Below are positions 1-9,900 of a DNA stretch of 53,871 bases, one piece after another. Origin of the DNA: an uncultured Clostridia bacterium (GTDB lineage: Bacteria > Bacillota > Clostridia > TANB77 > CAG-508); the NCBI GenBank assembly GCA_947599825.1, contig CANQFS010000006.1, positions 1 to 53,871 on the forward strand, read 5' to 3'. The notes under the pieces were generated by a model. It was not told where the DNA came from and made no database searches. It worked only from the letters and a program-made list of their open reading frames with translations. A program made the translations under genes and the position numbers. The number at the start of each line of letters is the position of its first letter. The first letter of the stretch is position 1.

Positions 1-2
1 AC

Positions 3-816
3 TATGCATATGACTTAAACATTGAATCTGGAACTATAAAGAGTAGGGGTGGATTCTGGGTAGATGGAACTATAACTATAAATGGTGGAAATGTTAATAT
101 TAATACTGAAAATATGGAAACTAGTATAGGAAAGGTAAATGGTATTTATGCTTTGGTACAAGTAAAAATTACTGGTGGAAATGTAGATATTAAATCAAAC
201 GATTCAGCAATCCTTGTTTCTGGAACGCCTGGCGATTGGGATACCAAAGATGAGGGAATAGTAATAAGTGGTGGGAATATGTTTCTTAGCTCCCAAGCCT
301 CTAATTCACCAGTAGTAGCAACAGGAATGTTAAAAAATAAAAATATAATAATTGATGGTGGAAATATAACCCTTGCTGGTGATTACGGATTTTATACAAA
401 AAAAGGTAGTATTAAAGTATATCACGTGAATAGCTTAAACACTGATAATATAAAAAAAGAAGCATTTAAAGTCGCGGAAGGTGATGGAAATGAAATAATA
501 TTCGCTGAGGCAGATTATAGCAAAGTTGAAGAAGCAATTGCTAGGGCTAACAAATTAAATAAAGCTGATTATAAAGACTTTAGTGCTGTTGAAAAAGCAA
601 TTAACGCAGTAATTAGAGGTAAAAGTGTATTGGAGCAAAACGAAGTAGATGCTATGGCAGATGCTATTAATGATGCTATTGATTCACTAGAATTAATAGA
701 TAAACGGTAAATTAGATAATACACCCAAAACTGGTATAAGTAATTTACCTGCTATAATGGTAATTGTATTGATAGTTTCTTTTATAGTAGTTTCAATATT
801 AAAAAGGAAAAAATAA
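3..816 (+). CDS. Surface protein C-terminal part, anchored only after a +1 shift
   Basis: The gene is truncated at the left window edge and is open from base 3. The visible part has repeated Gly-Gly-Asn beta-strand units of the type seen in Clostridial surface proteins with carbohydrate-binding-like repeats. It then has a helical FIVAR-like segment of about 60 residues, ending in SLELIDK. The zero frame stops at 708-710, directly after a CGG at 705-707. Skipping the C gives Gly-Lys-Leu-Asp-Asn, then TPKTG, a membrane segment and a KRKK tail, stopping at 814-816. That is a complete sortase-type anchor with a T in place of the usual L of LPXTG. The protein is probably exported and wall-linked. 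The function of the repeats is unknown. Confidence 0.7.
705..707 (+). other. CGG +1 frameshift site 1 (surface protein)
   Basis: The zero-frame context is gat aaa CGG taa. Skipping C gives aaa GGT aaa tta and opens the sortase anchor, TPKTG plus a membrane segment. The zero-frame stop follows CGG immediately. Confidence 0.7.
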
Positions 817-822
817 ATAAAG

Positions 823-866
823 AAGTGGTAATAAGAAAATTTAAATATCTTATACCACTTTTTATT
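823..866 (+). terminator. Hairpin terminator after the surface protein gene
   Basis: A stem of about 12 bp (aagtggtaataag against cttataccactt, one bulge) encloses an AT loop and is followed by tttatt. It lies just after the shifted-frame stop, which supports that stop as the true gene end. Confidence 0.6.
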
Positions 867-1160
867 AACTTTAAAGTAAAAAATGTTTGCAGAGTAATAC
901 TTTTTACTGGAATATTAGTTTGAAAGAATATAATCTTTTATAACTATGTGTGCATTCCAAACAAAGAAATGAATTTTTATATGAAATATTGAATAAAAAA
1001 TTTATTTTTTACATTATTATTTATAATTTGTGGAAAAATTTTATTAAATATGATATATTATTCTTGGGTTTTTAAAGAAATTTAAAAAAATAGCGTTTTA
1101 AAATATATAAAAAAATGAACAGTTTTATTAAGTATTTCAATGAAAATATAAGTTTTGGTG
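867..1160. other. AT-rich gap without recognisable genes
   Basis: No ORF with a ribosome binding site and no RNA gene was recognised here. It separates the terminator of the surface gene from the first repeat of the HipA-like element. Confidence 0.5.
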
Positions 1161-1263
1161 TGTGTCGATAAATTGCTTACTCAGAGGAGGAAAGGTATCA
1201 AAAGCAAATCGAAAAAGATAAATTGAAATATTGCACATTATAAATAGGAAAGGAATGAAACTA

Positions 1264-1476
1264 TTGAATAAGGAAGAATTATTAGAAAAATGTTTACCAA
1301 ATTATTTAGAAGAAGATTTAAAAAATTTAAAAGAAGGAATGAAAAATAATGTTTCTTATTTGGATTGTTTAATAAATGAATTACAAGGCTCAGTAAATAG
1401 CGCTTTTGTAGATGGAGATATAACAGAAGAGCAATGTGATTACCTATTTAAGAAATATGTTAGAATGGAGGAGTGA
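1264..1476 (+). CDS. Small partner protein upstream of HipA-like kinase
   Basis: A protein of about 70 residues, acidic and helical, with a conserved-looking end (QCDYLFKKYVRMEE). The TTG at 1264 is preferred because aagga sits about 9 bases upstream; the ATG at 1255 lies too close to that site. The stop is one base before the start of the kinase gene, and that gene's ggagg lies inside this ORF, so the two are translationally coupled. The position suggests the small subunit of a HipBA-like toxin-antitoxin or kinase pair. No DNA-binding motif is obvious and the function is inferred only from the neighbour. Confidence 0.55.
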   Translation: MNKEELLEKCLPNYLEEDLKNLKEGMKNNVSYLDCLINELQGSVNSAFVDGDITEEQCDYLFKKYVRMEE

Positions 1477-1477
1477 A

Positions 1478-2365
1478 ATGGTAGACTTTACAAGTTGTAA
1501 GATAAATAGTTATAAGTATTATGGTGGAAAAAATGGAGGAAAGATATGTATTGTATATAACAATGAAAATTATATGTTAAAATTTCCAAGCATAAATGAA
1601 GGAATATCAGAACATGGATATTCTAATAGTTGTATTTCAGAATATATAGTATGCAATATTTTTAAAATTATGGGATTAAATACACAAGATACAATATTAG
1701 GTATGTATAATTTAAAAGGTAATGAAAAAATTGTAGTAGCATGTAAAGATTTTACTTCAAATGATAATGTATTGAAACAATTTGCAGAACTAAAAAATAG
1801 CCAAATTGAAACCTCAAAAAATGGATATGGTACAGAATTAAGTGAAGTATTGGAAACAATAGAAAATCAAGTAATATATGATACTAATAAATTGAAAGAA
1901 TTTTTCTGGCAAATGTTTATAGCCGATAGTTTTGTTGGAAACTTTGATAGGCATAATGGAAATTGGGGATTTTTAATAAATGAAAATTTGAAAAGGATTG
2001 AAATTGCTCCTATATATGATTGTGCATCTTGTTTGTATCCACAATTAACAGATGAAATGATTAAAGAAATTATAAACAATGATGAAGAAATGGAAGCAAG
2101 AGTATATATTTTTCCAACATCTAGTTTAAAAATAAATGATAAAAAGATTAATTATTTTGAATATATCAGCAGTTTAAAAAATGAAGATTGCAACAAAGCA
2201 CTTTTAAAATTATTTCCTAAAATAGACTTAAAAAAGATTAATACAATTATAGATGAAACCCCATTTATATCTAATATTAGAAAAGAATTTTATAAGAAAA
2301 TATTAAAATTAAGATATGAATTAATACTAAAAATCAACTATGAAAAATTGTTAGAAACAAGGTAA
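1478..2365 (+). CDS. HipA-like (CtkA-type) serine/threonine kinase
   Basis: A 295-residue protein. The start ATG at 1478 has ggagg at 1467-1471. The C-terminal kinase core of the HipA family is visible: near residue 150 the segment DSFVGNFDRHNGNWGFL contains the catalytic D-x-x-x-x-N-like loop, and a later PIYDCASCLYP resembles the metal-binding aspartate region. HipA-type kinases phosphorylate translation factors or other proteins and cause growth arrest. It lacks the N-terminal HipA domain seen in E. coli, so a CtkA-like stand-alone kinase is more likely. It is coupled to the small upstream ORF and sits between inverted repeats, which suggests horizontal acquisition. Confidence 0.75.
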   Translation: MVDFTSCKINSYKYYGGKNGGKICIVYNNENYMLKFPSINEGISEHGYSNSCISEYIVCNIFKIMGLNTQDTILGMYNLKGNEKIVVACKDFTSNDNVLKQFAELKNSQIETSKNGYGTELSEVLETIENQVIYDTNKLKEFFWQMFIADSFVGNFDRHNGNWGFLINENLKRIEIAPIYDCASCLYPQLTDEMIKEIINNDEEMEARVYIFPTSSLKINDKKINYFEYISSLKNEDCNKALLKLFPKIDLKKINTIIDETPFISNIRKEFYKKILKLRYELILKINYEKLLETR

Positions 2366-2370
2366 TATTG

Positions 2371-2557
2371 TGTGTCGATAAATTGCTTACTCAGAAGAAG
2401 ACAGGTATAAAACCCACATAGAAAAAGATAAGAAAATGTGGGTTTAAGTATATTATTCAGAGGAAGATAGGTATTTACGGCACAATAAGAAATGATACTG
2501 TTATTTCAATAAATTCAAAAAATTTAAATATATATGAGTAATCAATTTATCGACACA
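2371..2557. repeat. 187-bp inverted-repeat-bounded sequence (MITE-like)
   Basis: Bounded by the inverted 22-mers at 2371-2392 and 2536-2557. Inside is a hairpin with aaacccacat against atgtgggttt. The motif ttactcagaagaagacaggt (with variants) occurs here twice and once more at about 1178. It may be a non-autonomous relative of the element boundary. Confidence 0.5.
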
Positions 2558-2607
2558 AAAAATTATAAGAAAATAATATTAAATAAAATAAAGGAGAGAA
2601 TATAGCA

Positions 2608-3027
2608 ATGAAAGATTTATTGAAAACTAATTGTTATGATGTTCAAGAAACGATGATAATAGTAGGTAGTTGTTTAGAAAGTATGCAACCTAATGCATAT
2701 AAAAAATTGGAAGAAATATCTTCAAATATTTATGATGTATGTTTAGAAAAAGAGCATTTAAATATGATAGTAACTAAAATAATTGGCATGGTAGCAAGAA
2801 AAAAAGTAAAAAATATAATTTTTGCAACAGTAGATAAATCTCCTCATTGTATACAACTTCATTATGTTATAAAAGAATTAGAGAATGCCATAGATATATC
2901 TAATATTCAGTTTAAAAATTATGTGGCAGTTGATAATAAGTTGATTGAAATACCATTAGAAATAATAAGTTTGTCTAAAAATTTATCAAAGTTAAAAGAA
3001 GAAGGAGGATTACTTATTGAAAAATAA
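2608..3027 (+). CDS. Conserved hypothetical protein upstream of RhuM
   Basis: A 139-residue soluble protein starting at an ATG behind aaaggagag. It has mixed alpha/beta character, for example TMIIVGSCLES near the start and KKVKNIIFATVDKSPHC in the middle, but no family is recognised. It overlaps the next gene by 11 bases, and that gene's aaggagg lies inside this ORF, so both are very likely co-translated. It probably works with the RhuM protein, but what it does cannot be said from sequence. Confidence 0.6.
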   Translation: MKDLLKTNCYDVQETMIIVGSCLESMQPNAYKKLEEISSNIYDVCLEKEHLNMIVTKIIGMVARKKVKNIIFATVDKSPHCIQLHYVIKELENAIDISNIQFKNYVAVDNKLIEIPLEIISLSKNLSKLKEEGGLLIEK

Positions 3028-4066
3028 AAAAGATAACGAAATATCAATTCGTTCTAGTGCAGCCGAATATTTAACTTATGTAGCAGCAATTGGAGATAAC
3101 CCAGAAAGTATAGAAGTTAGATATGAAGATGAAAATATCTGGCTTACACAAAAAATGTTAGCTACTTTATATGGAATTGAATTAAATACAATAAATTATC
3201 ATATTAAAAAAATTTATGAAGATAATGAATTAAAAGAAGATTCAACTATTCGAAATTTTCGAATAGTTCAAAAAGAGGGTAATAGAGAGGTTTCAAGAAA
3301 TGTTGCACATTATAATCTTCAAATGATAATTGCTATTGGATTTAAAGTAGATAATGAAAGAGCAGTACAATTTAGAAAATGGGCAAACCAAATAGTTAAA
3401 GATTATACAATAAAAGGTTGGGTAATGGACGATGAAAGACTAAAAAATGGTGGTTCAATTTTAACAGAAAAATATTTTGAAGAGCAATTAGAACGTGTTA
3501 GAGAAATTAGAATGTCAGAAAGAAAATTTTATCAAAAAATAACTGATATTTATGCAACTTCAATAGACTATGATAAAACAGCAAAGTCAACAATTCGATT
3601 TTTTACTTCTGTACAAAATAAATTACATTATGCAATATCTGGTAATACTGCCGCAGAAATAATTTATAATAGAGCAGACCATAAAAAAGAAAATATGGGA
3701 CTAACTACTTGGGAAGGAGCACCAAATAGTAAAATACATAAATATGATGTAGTTGTTGCTAAAAATTATTTATCAGAAGATGAAATTGCTCAGCTAGAGA
3801 GAATTGTATCAGCATATTTAGATTTAGCAGAAATGCAAGCTATGAGACATATTCCTATGACAATGGAAGATTGGGAAAAAAGGCTAAATGGATTTTTAAC
3901 ATTATGGGATCATGAAATTTTAAAGGATAATGGTAAAATATCAGCAGAAATGGCAAAATTACATGCAGAAACTGAATTTGAAAAATATAGAATAGTGCAA
4001 GATAAAAAATATATTTCAGACTTTGATAAGCTTTTGATGCAAACAAAAGATATAAAAAATAATTAA
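3017..4066 (+). CDS. rhuM: RhuM family protein
   Basis: A 349-residue protein starting with TTG at 3017; aaggagg at 3002-3008 gives 8-base spacing. It shows the RhuM family pattern: [14 protein letters not shown] near the N-terminus, [16 protein letters not shown], then [16 protein letters not shown]+W and the C-terminal DKTA... and [12 protein letters not shown] segments. RhuM proteins were named from a Salmonella pathogenicity island and are spread among Firmicutes and Bacteroidetes. Their biochemical activity is not established; the N-terminal part resembles KilA-N/Bro-like DNA-binding modules. It is followed after 13 bases by a Fic gene, a pairing often seen in accessory regions. Confidence 0.8.
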   Translation: MKNKKDNEISIRSSAAEYLTYVAAIGDNPESIEVRYEDENIWLTQKMLATLYGIELNTINYHIKKIYEDNELKEDSTIRNFRIVQKEGNREVSRNVAHYNLQMIIAIGFKVDNERAVQFRKWANQIVKDYTIKGWVMDDERLKNGGSILTEKYFEEQLERVREIRMSERKFYQKITDIYATSIDYDKTAKSTIRFFTSVQNKLHYAISGNTAAEIIYNRADHKKENMGLTTWEGAPNSKIHKYDVVVAKNYLSEDEIAQLERIVSAYLDLAEMQAMRHIPMTMEDWEKRLNGFLTLWDHEILKDNGKISAEMAKLHAETEFEKYRIVQDKKYISDFDKLLMQTKDIKNN

Positions 4067-4079
4067 GGAGAAAAAATTT

Positions 4080-4691
4080 ATGATGCTAGAAAACAAATTA
4101 GGTTTAAATGATGAAATAGAACTTGCTAAAGAGGAAGAAAGAATAACAAAATTAAAAGCAATTGAATTATTTGAAACTGGAAAATTAGAGCAATTTGAAG
4201 TAGGAACATTTAAAGGACTAGCAGAAATTCACAAATATTTATTTGAAGATGTATATGAATTTGCAGGTATTGTTAGGACAGAAAACATTTCTAAAAGTAA
4301 CTATAGATTTGTTTCAGCAATGTATTTAGAAGAAGCATTACAAAAAATAGATAGAATGCCACAGTCAAATTTTGATGAAATTATAGAAAAATATATTGAA
4401 ATGAATATTGCTCACCCATTTAGAGAGGGAAACGGAAGAAGTACAAGAATATGGCTTGATATGATTTAAAAAAAAGAACTTGGAAAAGTTATTGATTGGA
4501 ACAAAATAGATAAAGAAGATTATTTGTTAGCAATGGAAAGAAGCCCAATTAAAGATACAGAAATAAAATTTTTATTAAAAGAAGCTTTAACAGATAAAAT
4601 AAACGATAGAGAAGTTTATATGAAGGGTATTGATGCAAGCTATAGATATGAAGGATATAATGTATATAAAACAGAAGATTTAAAAAAATAA
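4080..4691 (+). pseudogene. Fic/DOC family AMPylase gene with an internal TAA
   Basis: Translation gives a Fic domain with the catalytic motif [12 protein letters not shown] near residue 120, including the base histidine and the phosphate-binding GNGR. The frame is broken by TAA at 4467-4469 directly after WLDMI. The same frame then continues as KKELGKVIDWNKIDKEDY and on to a natural stop at 4689-4691, about 203 codons in all, the usual length of the family. A single TTA to TAA change would explain it. The break is in-frame and not at a CGG, so it is unlike the +1 sites elsewhere. Without readthrough, the product would keep the catalytic loop but lose the last quarter. Confidence 0.75.
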
Positions 4692-4882
4692 TGAAAATAA
4701 AAAAGAAGTTGATTTGTTGAAATAAGAAAATATTAATTTTTAATTAGTTAAGAGGGTATTTATATAATGAAATTATATGTAAATTCCTTATTTACCTGTG
4801 AAAATTGCAAAATTTATGAGTACATAACTTAATTTTAGTAAATTATATAAAAATAAGCACATTAAAAATAGGAGGAAAAACT

Positions 4883-7618
4883 TTGAAAAGACTTGTTTTA
4901 GTAGATGGAAATAGTATTATGAATAGAGCCTTTTATGGCATTATGGGCTCCAAAATGTTAATGACAGAAGATGGAACCTATACCAATGCAGTATATGGCT
5001 TTTTATCAATACTATTTAAAATTTTAGAAGATTTAGAACCAGAATATATAGCAGTTGCATTTGACCTAAAAGCACCAACAGCAAGGCACAAAATGTATGA
5101 GGGCTATAAAGCAAATCGCCATGGTATGCCAGATGAACTAGCTTCCCAAATGCCAATCATAAAAGAAATATTAAAAGATATGAATATTACAATTATTGAA
5201 AAAGAAGGCTATGAGGCAGACGATGTACTAGGAACACTTTCAAAAAGAGGAGAAAAAGAAGGCTTAGAAGTAACTATTTTATCTGGAGATAGAGATACTT
5301 TCCAATTAACATCAGACCATATTATAGTTAGAATTCCTAGAACAAAAGCAGGAAAAACAGAAGTAGAAGACTTTGACAAAAATAAAATAAAAGAAGTATA
5401 TGGGTTAGAACCTATGCAACTTATTGAAGTAAAAGGTTTGCAAGGGGATACTTCTGACAATATTCCAGGTGTTCCGGGCGTAGGAGAAAAAACAGCACTT
5501 AGCCTAATTCAAACATATGGAAGCATTGAAAAAATTTATGAAGAACTAGAACAAGGAAAAGCAGAAACAATTAAAGGAAAAACAAGAGAAAAAATGCTAG
5601 AGAATAAAAACTTAGCATTTCTTTCTAAAACATTAGGAACTATCAATTTAGAAGTTCCAATTGAGCAAACTATTGAAGACTTAAAGGTAAAAGACTGGGA
5701 CAAGCCAAAAGTATATGAAAAATTTAAAAAATTAAGATTTAATAGATATATTGAGCGTTTCTCATTAACAGGAGAAGAAAAAACAGAAGTCACCGAAGAA
5801 AAAGAAGAAACACAAAACTTTGAAACAAAAGAAATAGCACTTACTTCACAAGAAATGAAAGAAGTATTAAAACAAGTGAAACAAGAAGGAAAATTAGTTT
5901 ATTATTTAGACAAAGTAGAGGAAAAAGAATCGAAAAAGAGAATTCATAAGAAAATAGTTTCTTTTAGTCTACTTCTAAAAAATGTAGTATATGATAGTAA
6001 TATAGAAAATGAAAATGAAATTCAAGTTCTAAAAGAAATAATGGAAGATGAAAAAGTTCAAAAAGTAGGTTATCACTTAAGAGAAGATTATGTTCTATTA
6101 AAAGAGCAAAATATTGCAGAGCAAAATCTTTATTTTGACATAGAAATTGCAGCCTATCTTTTAAGCCCTACAACAAATCAGTATCAATTAAAAAGTTTAA
6201 TTAACCAATATGTAGGAATTGATATTGATGAAATACTAGCAAAAAAAGGTATTTCACAAAATGAAAATAAACAAATGAACTTATTTGAAACAAATAACAT
6301 TTTAACTACTGATGCAAGAAAAGAAGAAAGAAGCCTTCTTGTTTATCAAATGGCAACCTTAGAAAAAATATTAAAAGAAAAATTAGAAGAAGCAAATGCT
6401 TTAGCGCTATTTAATGATATTGAAATGCCACTTGTAGAAGTGCTTGCTAAAATGCAATATAACGGAATGTATTTAGATAAAGAAGAATTAATTTCTTTTG
6501 GAGAAGAATTAAAAGCACAAATAGAGAAATTAACAGGCGAAATCTATGAATTAGCAGGAGAAGAATTTAATATTAATTCTACCCAACAATTAGGTACAAT
6601 TTTGTTTGAAAAACTAAAATTAACAACTTCAAAAAAGACGAAAAAAGGCTATTCTACTGATGTAGATACATTAGAAAAAATAAAAAGAGAACACCCTATT
6701 GTAGAAAAAATATTAGAATATAGAAGTTTAATGAAATTAAATTCTACTTATGTAGAAGGAATTCTTCCTTACGTAAATAGTAATACTGGGCGAATTCACT
6801 CTTATTTTCATCAAACAGTTACAGCAACAGGCAGAATTAGTTCAACTGAGCCAAATTTACAAAATATTCCAACTCGTTTTGAATTAGGAAAAAGGTTAAG
6901 AAAAGTATTTAAGCCAAAAGAAGGTTACATTTTTATAGATGCAGATTATTCGCAAATTGAATTAAGAATTTTAGCGCATATTTCACAAGATGAGCACATG
7001 TTACAAGCATTTAAAGATGGAGAAGATATCCACAAACAAGCAGCATCAAAGGTTTTGGGCATTCCTATTGAAGATGTAACAAAAGAACAAAGAAGTGCTG
7101 CAAAAGCAGTTAATTTTGGAATTGTATATGGTATTAGCGACTTTGGACTAGCAGAACAATTAGGAATTTCTAGAAAACAAGCAAAACAATATATAGACCA
7201 ATATTTAGAAAAATATAGTGGAATTCAAACTTTTATGAACGACATTGTAGAAAAGGCCAAAGAACAAGGCTATGTTGAAACACTATTCCATAGAAGAAGA
7301 TATTTGCCAGAGTTAAAATCAAACAATTATATGGTTCGCCAGTTTGGCGCAAGAGCAGCTATGAACACACCAATTCAAGGGACAGCAGCAGATATTATGA
7401 AACTTGCTATGGTGAATTTGAATAAAAAATTAAAAGAAACAAATTTGGACGCTCGAATTATTTTGCAAGTGCATGATGAACTAATTTTAGAAGTAAAAAT
7501 AGAAGAAAAAGAAAAGGCAAAAGAAATTCTAAAAAATGCAATGGAAAATGCAATTAGTTTATCAGTTCCATTAGAGGTGGAAGTAACAGAGGCAAACAAT
7601 TGGTATGAGGCAAAATAG
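4883..7618 (+). CDS. polA: DNA polymerase I
   Basis: A 911-residue protein, normal length for PolA, starting with TTG at 4883 behind aggagg. Domain order: 5'-3' exonuclease (residues 1 to about 290, with GYEADDVLGTL and GLQGDTSDNIPGVPGVGEKT), a 3'-5' exonuclease-fold domain that lacks the catalytic D-x-E and so is probably inactive for proofreading, then the polymerase. Polymerase motif A is DADYSQIELR (about 686), motif B is KAVNFGIVYG (about 737), and motif C is QVHDELILEV (about 862). It fills repair gaps and removes Okazaki primers. No in-frame CGG is present in 911 codons. Confidence 0.97.
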   Translation: MKRLVLVDGNSIMNRAFYGIMGSKMLMTEDGTYTNAVYGFLSILFKILEDLEPEYIAVAFDLKAPTARHKMYEGYKANRHGMPDELASQMPIIKEILKDMNITIIEKEGYEADDVLGTLSKRGEKEGLEVTILSGDRDTFQLTSDHIIVRIPRTKAGKTEVEDFDKNKIKEVYGLEPMQLIEVKGLQGDTSDNIPGVPGVGEKTALSLIQTYGSIEKIYEELEQGKAETIKGKTREKMLENKNLAFLSKTLGTINLEVPIEQTIEDLKVKDWDKPKVYEKFKKLRFNRYIERFSLTGEEKTEVTEEKEETQNFETKEIALTSQEMKEVLKQVKQEGKLVYYLDKVEEKESKKRIHKKIVSFSLLLKNVVYDSNIENENEIQVLKEIMEDEKVQKVGYHLREDYVLLKEQNIAEQNLYFDIEIAAYLLSPTTNQYQLKSLINQYVGIDIDEILAKKGISQNENKQMNLFETNNILTTDARKEERSLLVYQMATLEKILKEKLEEANALALFNDIEMPLVEVLAKMQYNGMYLDKEELISFGEELKAQIEKLTGEIYELAGEEFNINSTQQLGTILFEKLKLTTSKKTKKGYSTDVDTLEKIKREHPIVEKILEYRSLMKLNSTYVEGILPYVNSNTGRIHSYFHQTVTATGRISSTEPNLQNIPTRFELGKRLRKVFKPKEGYIFIDADYSQIELRILAHISQDEHMLQAFKDGEDIHKQAASKVLGIPIEDVTKEQRSAAKAVNFGIVYGISDFGLAEQLGISRKQAKQYIDQYLEKYSGIQTFMNDIVEKAKEQGYVETLFHRRRYLPELKSNNYMVRQFGARAAMNTPIQGTAADIMKLAMVNLNKKLKETNLDARIILQVHDELILEVKIEEKEKAKEILKNAMENAISLSVPLEVEVTEANNWYEAK

Positions 7619-7625
7619 AATTTTT

Positions 7626-7814
7626 AATTATTATCATTTTATAAACTTACAACAAATATTATCTAATTTTTCATAAATCTTGTTGTCGCAACCTTTCCTT
7701 TTTTATAAATAATATGAAAGGTTGCTCCAATCGCACTTCGCTTACGCTACGTTTGGTCGCTACGCGATTTATTCAAAATTAATAATATTTATTGTAAGTT
7801 AAAATGATTAATTA
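7626..7814. repeat. Long imperfect palindrome between polA and the transglycosylase
   Basis: The outer arms pair over about 35 bases (aacttacaacaaatatt near 7643 against aatatttattgtaagtt near 7783, with the flanking tcatttta/taaaatga continuing the pairing). A second hairpin inside is gcaacctttc against gaaaggttgc. The middle holds a GC-richer patch (cgcttacgctacgtttggtc). The inner hairpin could end polA transcription. The whole looks like a small dispersed hairpin element. Confidence 0.5.
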
Positions 7815-7849
7815 CCAAAGAAGAAAAAACAAAAAGGAGAGAAATTAGT

Positions 7850-8416
7850 TTGAAAAAGAAAAAAGTCATAATTGTAGCAACTGTGTTACTTTTCCTTATT
7901 ATTGTTATATTTATTTTCAAGCCACAAAATTGGTTTATGAAAAAAATATATAAATTAGAATATAGTGAATATGTTTATTCTTGTGCACAAGAAAATGATA
8001 TTGATCCATATTTAATTTTTGCAATTATTAAAGTAGAAAGCAATTTCCATCGCAATATTCAGTCAAAAAGTGGAGCAATTGGACTTATGCAACTTATGGA
8101 ATCAACTGCTATTGAAATGGCAAATGAAATAGGAGAGGAAGTAGTTGTAAAAGAAGCACTATATAATCCAGAAAAAAATATTAAAATAGGAACTAAATAT
8201 TATGCTTTCCTTTTAAAACATTATGAAGGTAATTCATATTTGGCACTTGCAGCCTATAATGCAGGTATGGGAAATGTAGATAAATGGATTGAACAAGGAA
8301 TTATAAAAAAAGATGGTTCTGATTTAGAGAATATTCCTTATAAAGAAACAAACAACTATGTTAGAAAAATAGTAAGAGATTATAAAATATATCAAAATTT
8401 ATATAAAAATAATTAA
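7850..8416 (+). CDS. Soluble-type lytic transglycosylase (SLT domain)
   Basis: A 188-residue protein with a TTG start behind aaggag. An N-terminal membrane anchor (about residues 5-25) is followed by the SLT/LysM-type lysozyme fold. The catalytic glutamate is in AIIKVESNF, followed by [10 protein letters not shown] and [13 protein letters not shown], the three hallmark blocks of the family. It cleaves peptidoglycan glycan strands non-hydrolytically on the outer face of the membrane. It is 17 bases from galE and may be co-transcribed with it. Confidence 0.92.
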   Translation: MKKKKVIIVATVLLFLIIVIFIFKPQNWFMKKIYKLEYSEYVYSCAQENDIDPYLIFAIIKVESNFHRNIQSKSGAIGLMQLMESTAIEMANEIGEEVVVKEALYNPEKNIKIGTKYYAFLLKHYEGNSYLALAAYNAGMGNVDKWIEQGIIKKDGSDLENIPYKETNNYVRKIVRDYKIYQNLYKNN

Positions 8417-8432
8417 TAAGGAGGAAACAAAA

Positions 8433-9440
8433 ATGTCAATATTAGTAACAGGTGGCGCAGGTTATATAGGAAGTCACACAGTAATTGAATTATTAAATGC
8501 AAATGAAGAGGTAATTATAGTAGATAATTTTTCTAATAGTAAGCCACAATCATTAGAAGCAATAAAAACAATAACAGGGAAAGATTTTAAATTTTATGAA
8601 ATAGACTATTTAGACAGAATCGCTTTAGAAAAAGTATTTGAAGAAAATCCAAGCATAGATAGTGTATTAAACTTTGCAGGATTTAAAGCAGTAGGAGAAT
8701 CTGTAAAAAAACCATTAGAATATTATACAAATAATATTTCAGGAGCACTTGTTTTATTAGAAACAATGCGAAAATATAATGTAAAAAAATTCGTATTTAG
8801 TTCTTCTGCAACTGTATATGGAGAGCCAGAAAAAATACCTCTAACTGAAGATTGTAAAATAGGAGGAACAACTAACCCTTATGGAACCACAAAACTTTAT
8901 ATTGAGCAAATATTAAAAGATTTGTATCAATCAGACCCAACATGGGATATAGCAATTTTACGTTATTTCAACCCAGTAGGTGCTCATGAAAGTGGACTAA
9001 TTGGAGAAGAACCACAAGGAATTCCAAACAATTTAATGCCATATATAGTTAGAGTAGCAGCAGGAATATTACCAGAATTATCTGTTTTTGGAAACGACTA
9101 CCCAACACCAGACGGAACAGGAGTAAGGGATTATATTCACGTAGTAGATTTAGCAAAAGGTCATTTAAAAGCATTAGAAAAACTAAACAAAGAAAAACAA
9201 GGACTATTTATTTACAATTTAGGAACAGGAACAGGCTACAGCGTTTTAGATATGGTAAAAGCATTTGAAAAAGCAACAGGCAAAAAAGTTGCATATAAAA
9301 TAGCACCAAGAAGAGAGGGCGACATTGCAACTTGCTACTCTAACCCAGAAAAAGCAGAAAAAGAATTAGGCTGGAAGGCAGAAAAAACACTAGAAGATAT
9401 GTGCAAAGATTCATGGAATTTTATAAAAAACAATAATTAG
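8433..9440 (+). CDS. galE: UDP-glucose 4-epimerase
   Basis: A 335-residue extended short-chain dehydrogenase. The N-terminal NAD-binding [10 protein letters not shown], the [10 protein letters not shown] serine block and the [11 protein letters not shown] catalytic Tyr/Lys pair are all visible, and [12 protein letters not shown] matches GalE. It interconverts UDP-glucose and UDP-galactose for wall polysaccharide or galactose use. The start has aaggagg 8 bases upstream. A dispersed repeat starts directly after the stop codon. Confidence 0.96.
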   Translation: MSILVTGGAGYIGSHTVIELLNANEEVIIVDNFSNSKPQSLEAIKTITGKDFKFYEIDYLDRIALEKVFEENPSIDSVLNFAGFKAVGESVKKPLEYYTNNISGALVLLETMRKYNVKKFVFSSSATVYGEPEKIPLTEDCKIGGTTNPYGTTKLYIEQILKDLYQSDPTWDIAILRYFNPVGAHESGLIGEEPQGIPNNLMPYIVRVAAGILPELSVFGNDYPTPDGTGVRDYIHVVDLAKGHLKALEKLNKEKQGLFIYNLGTGTGYSVLDMVKAFEKATGKKVAYKIAPRREGDIATCYSNPEKAEKELGWKAEKTLEDMCKDSWNFIKNNN

Positions 9441-9495
9441 AACAGGAGGGACGCCCCTTTTCGTTCCAAAATGGAACGCTGGGGACACCCCTTCT
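9441..9495 (+). repeat. Dispersed GC-rich palindromic repeat, copy 1
   Basis: A 55-base sequence (aacaggagggacgcccctttt..., then cgttccaaaatggaacg) that recurs inverted at 53458-53512 with one or two changes. It contains the palindrome cgttccaaaatggaacg and is far more GC-rich than its surroundings. It directly abuts the galE stop. Confidence 0.75.
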
Positions 9496-9624
9496 TATTT
9501 TTTTATAGTAGTTCCATTTGGGATATTTTTTTGCAGACAATAATTTTTATACTCTATGAAAGTCATTATCTTTTATAATAGACTTAGGGAGTATAGAGAA
9601 TAAACACGCTTAAGTTTAGATTGG

Positions 9625-9785
9625 CTTAACAAATGAATCATTGATGTAATGGGAAACGCCATCAATACATCAGTAATTCAAAAGGAAACGCCAAAATACA
9701 TCAGTGATGTAAAAGAAAACGTTCCTAATGTATCATTGACGCAAAAGGAAACGTCTCTCAATGTATCAGTGATACAAAAAACGTA
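9625..9785. repeat. Tandem about 32-bp units with dyad cores
   Basis: Four to five imperfect units of roughly 32 bases, of the form atacatcagtgatgta then aaaggaaacgcc. Several cores are near-perfect palindromes (tacatcagtgatgta, tgtatcagtgataca). The spacing is about three helical turns. Nothing here codes. The rest of the gap to 10301 holds the DnaA-box-like region and two copies of a direct repeat containing aaaattgtaatata (near 10040 and 10122). Confidence 0.55.
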
Positions 9786-9900
9786 ACAAATGCATTATCT
9801 GTAGTAATCATAAAATCGGTAACAATAATTGAAGTTTTCATAAAGAATAGCAGAAAAAATAAATGTGTAAAAAGTATAACCTGAAATGCTTGTTAATAGG

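Larger units (their letters stand above)
1161..2557. mobile_element. Putative element bounded by 22-bp repeats carrying a HipA-like pair
   Basis: The 22-base sequence tgtgtcgataaattgcttac+tc occurs at 1161-1182 and 2371-2392 in direct orientation. It recurs at 2536-2557 inverted, with one mismatch (gagtaatcaatttatcgaca+ca). The outermost copies therefore form terminal inverted repeats around the small ORF and the kinase gene. No transposase is encoded inside, so any mobility would be in trans. A target duplication is not clear. Confidence 0.45.

Noticed and set aside
4467..4469. Fic TAA as another frame-change site
   Set aside because: The frame continues unchanged behind TAA and no CGG is present; a point mutation explains it.
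9625..9785. CRISPR array
   Set aside because: The repeats are contiguous and degenerate, with no unique spacers of constant length and no cas genes.
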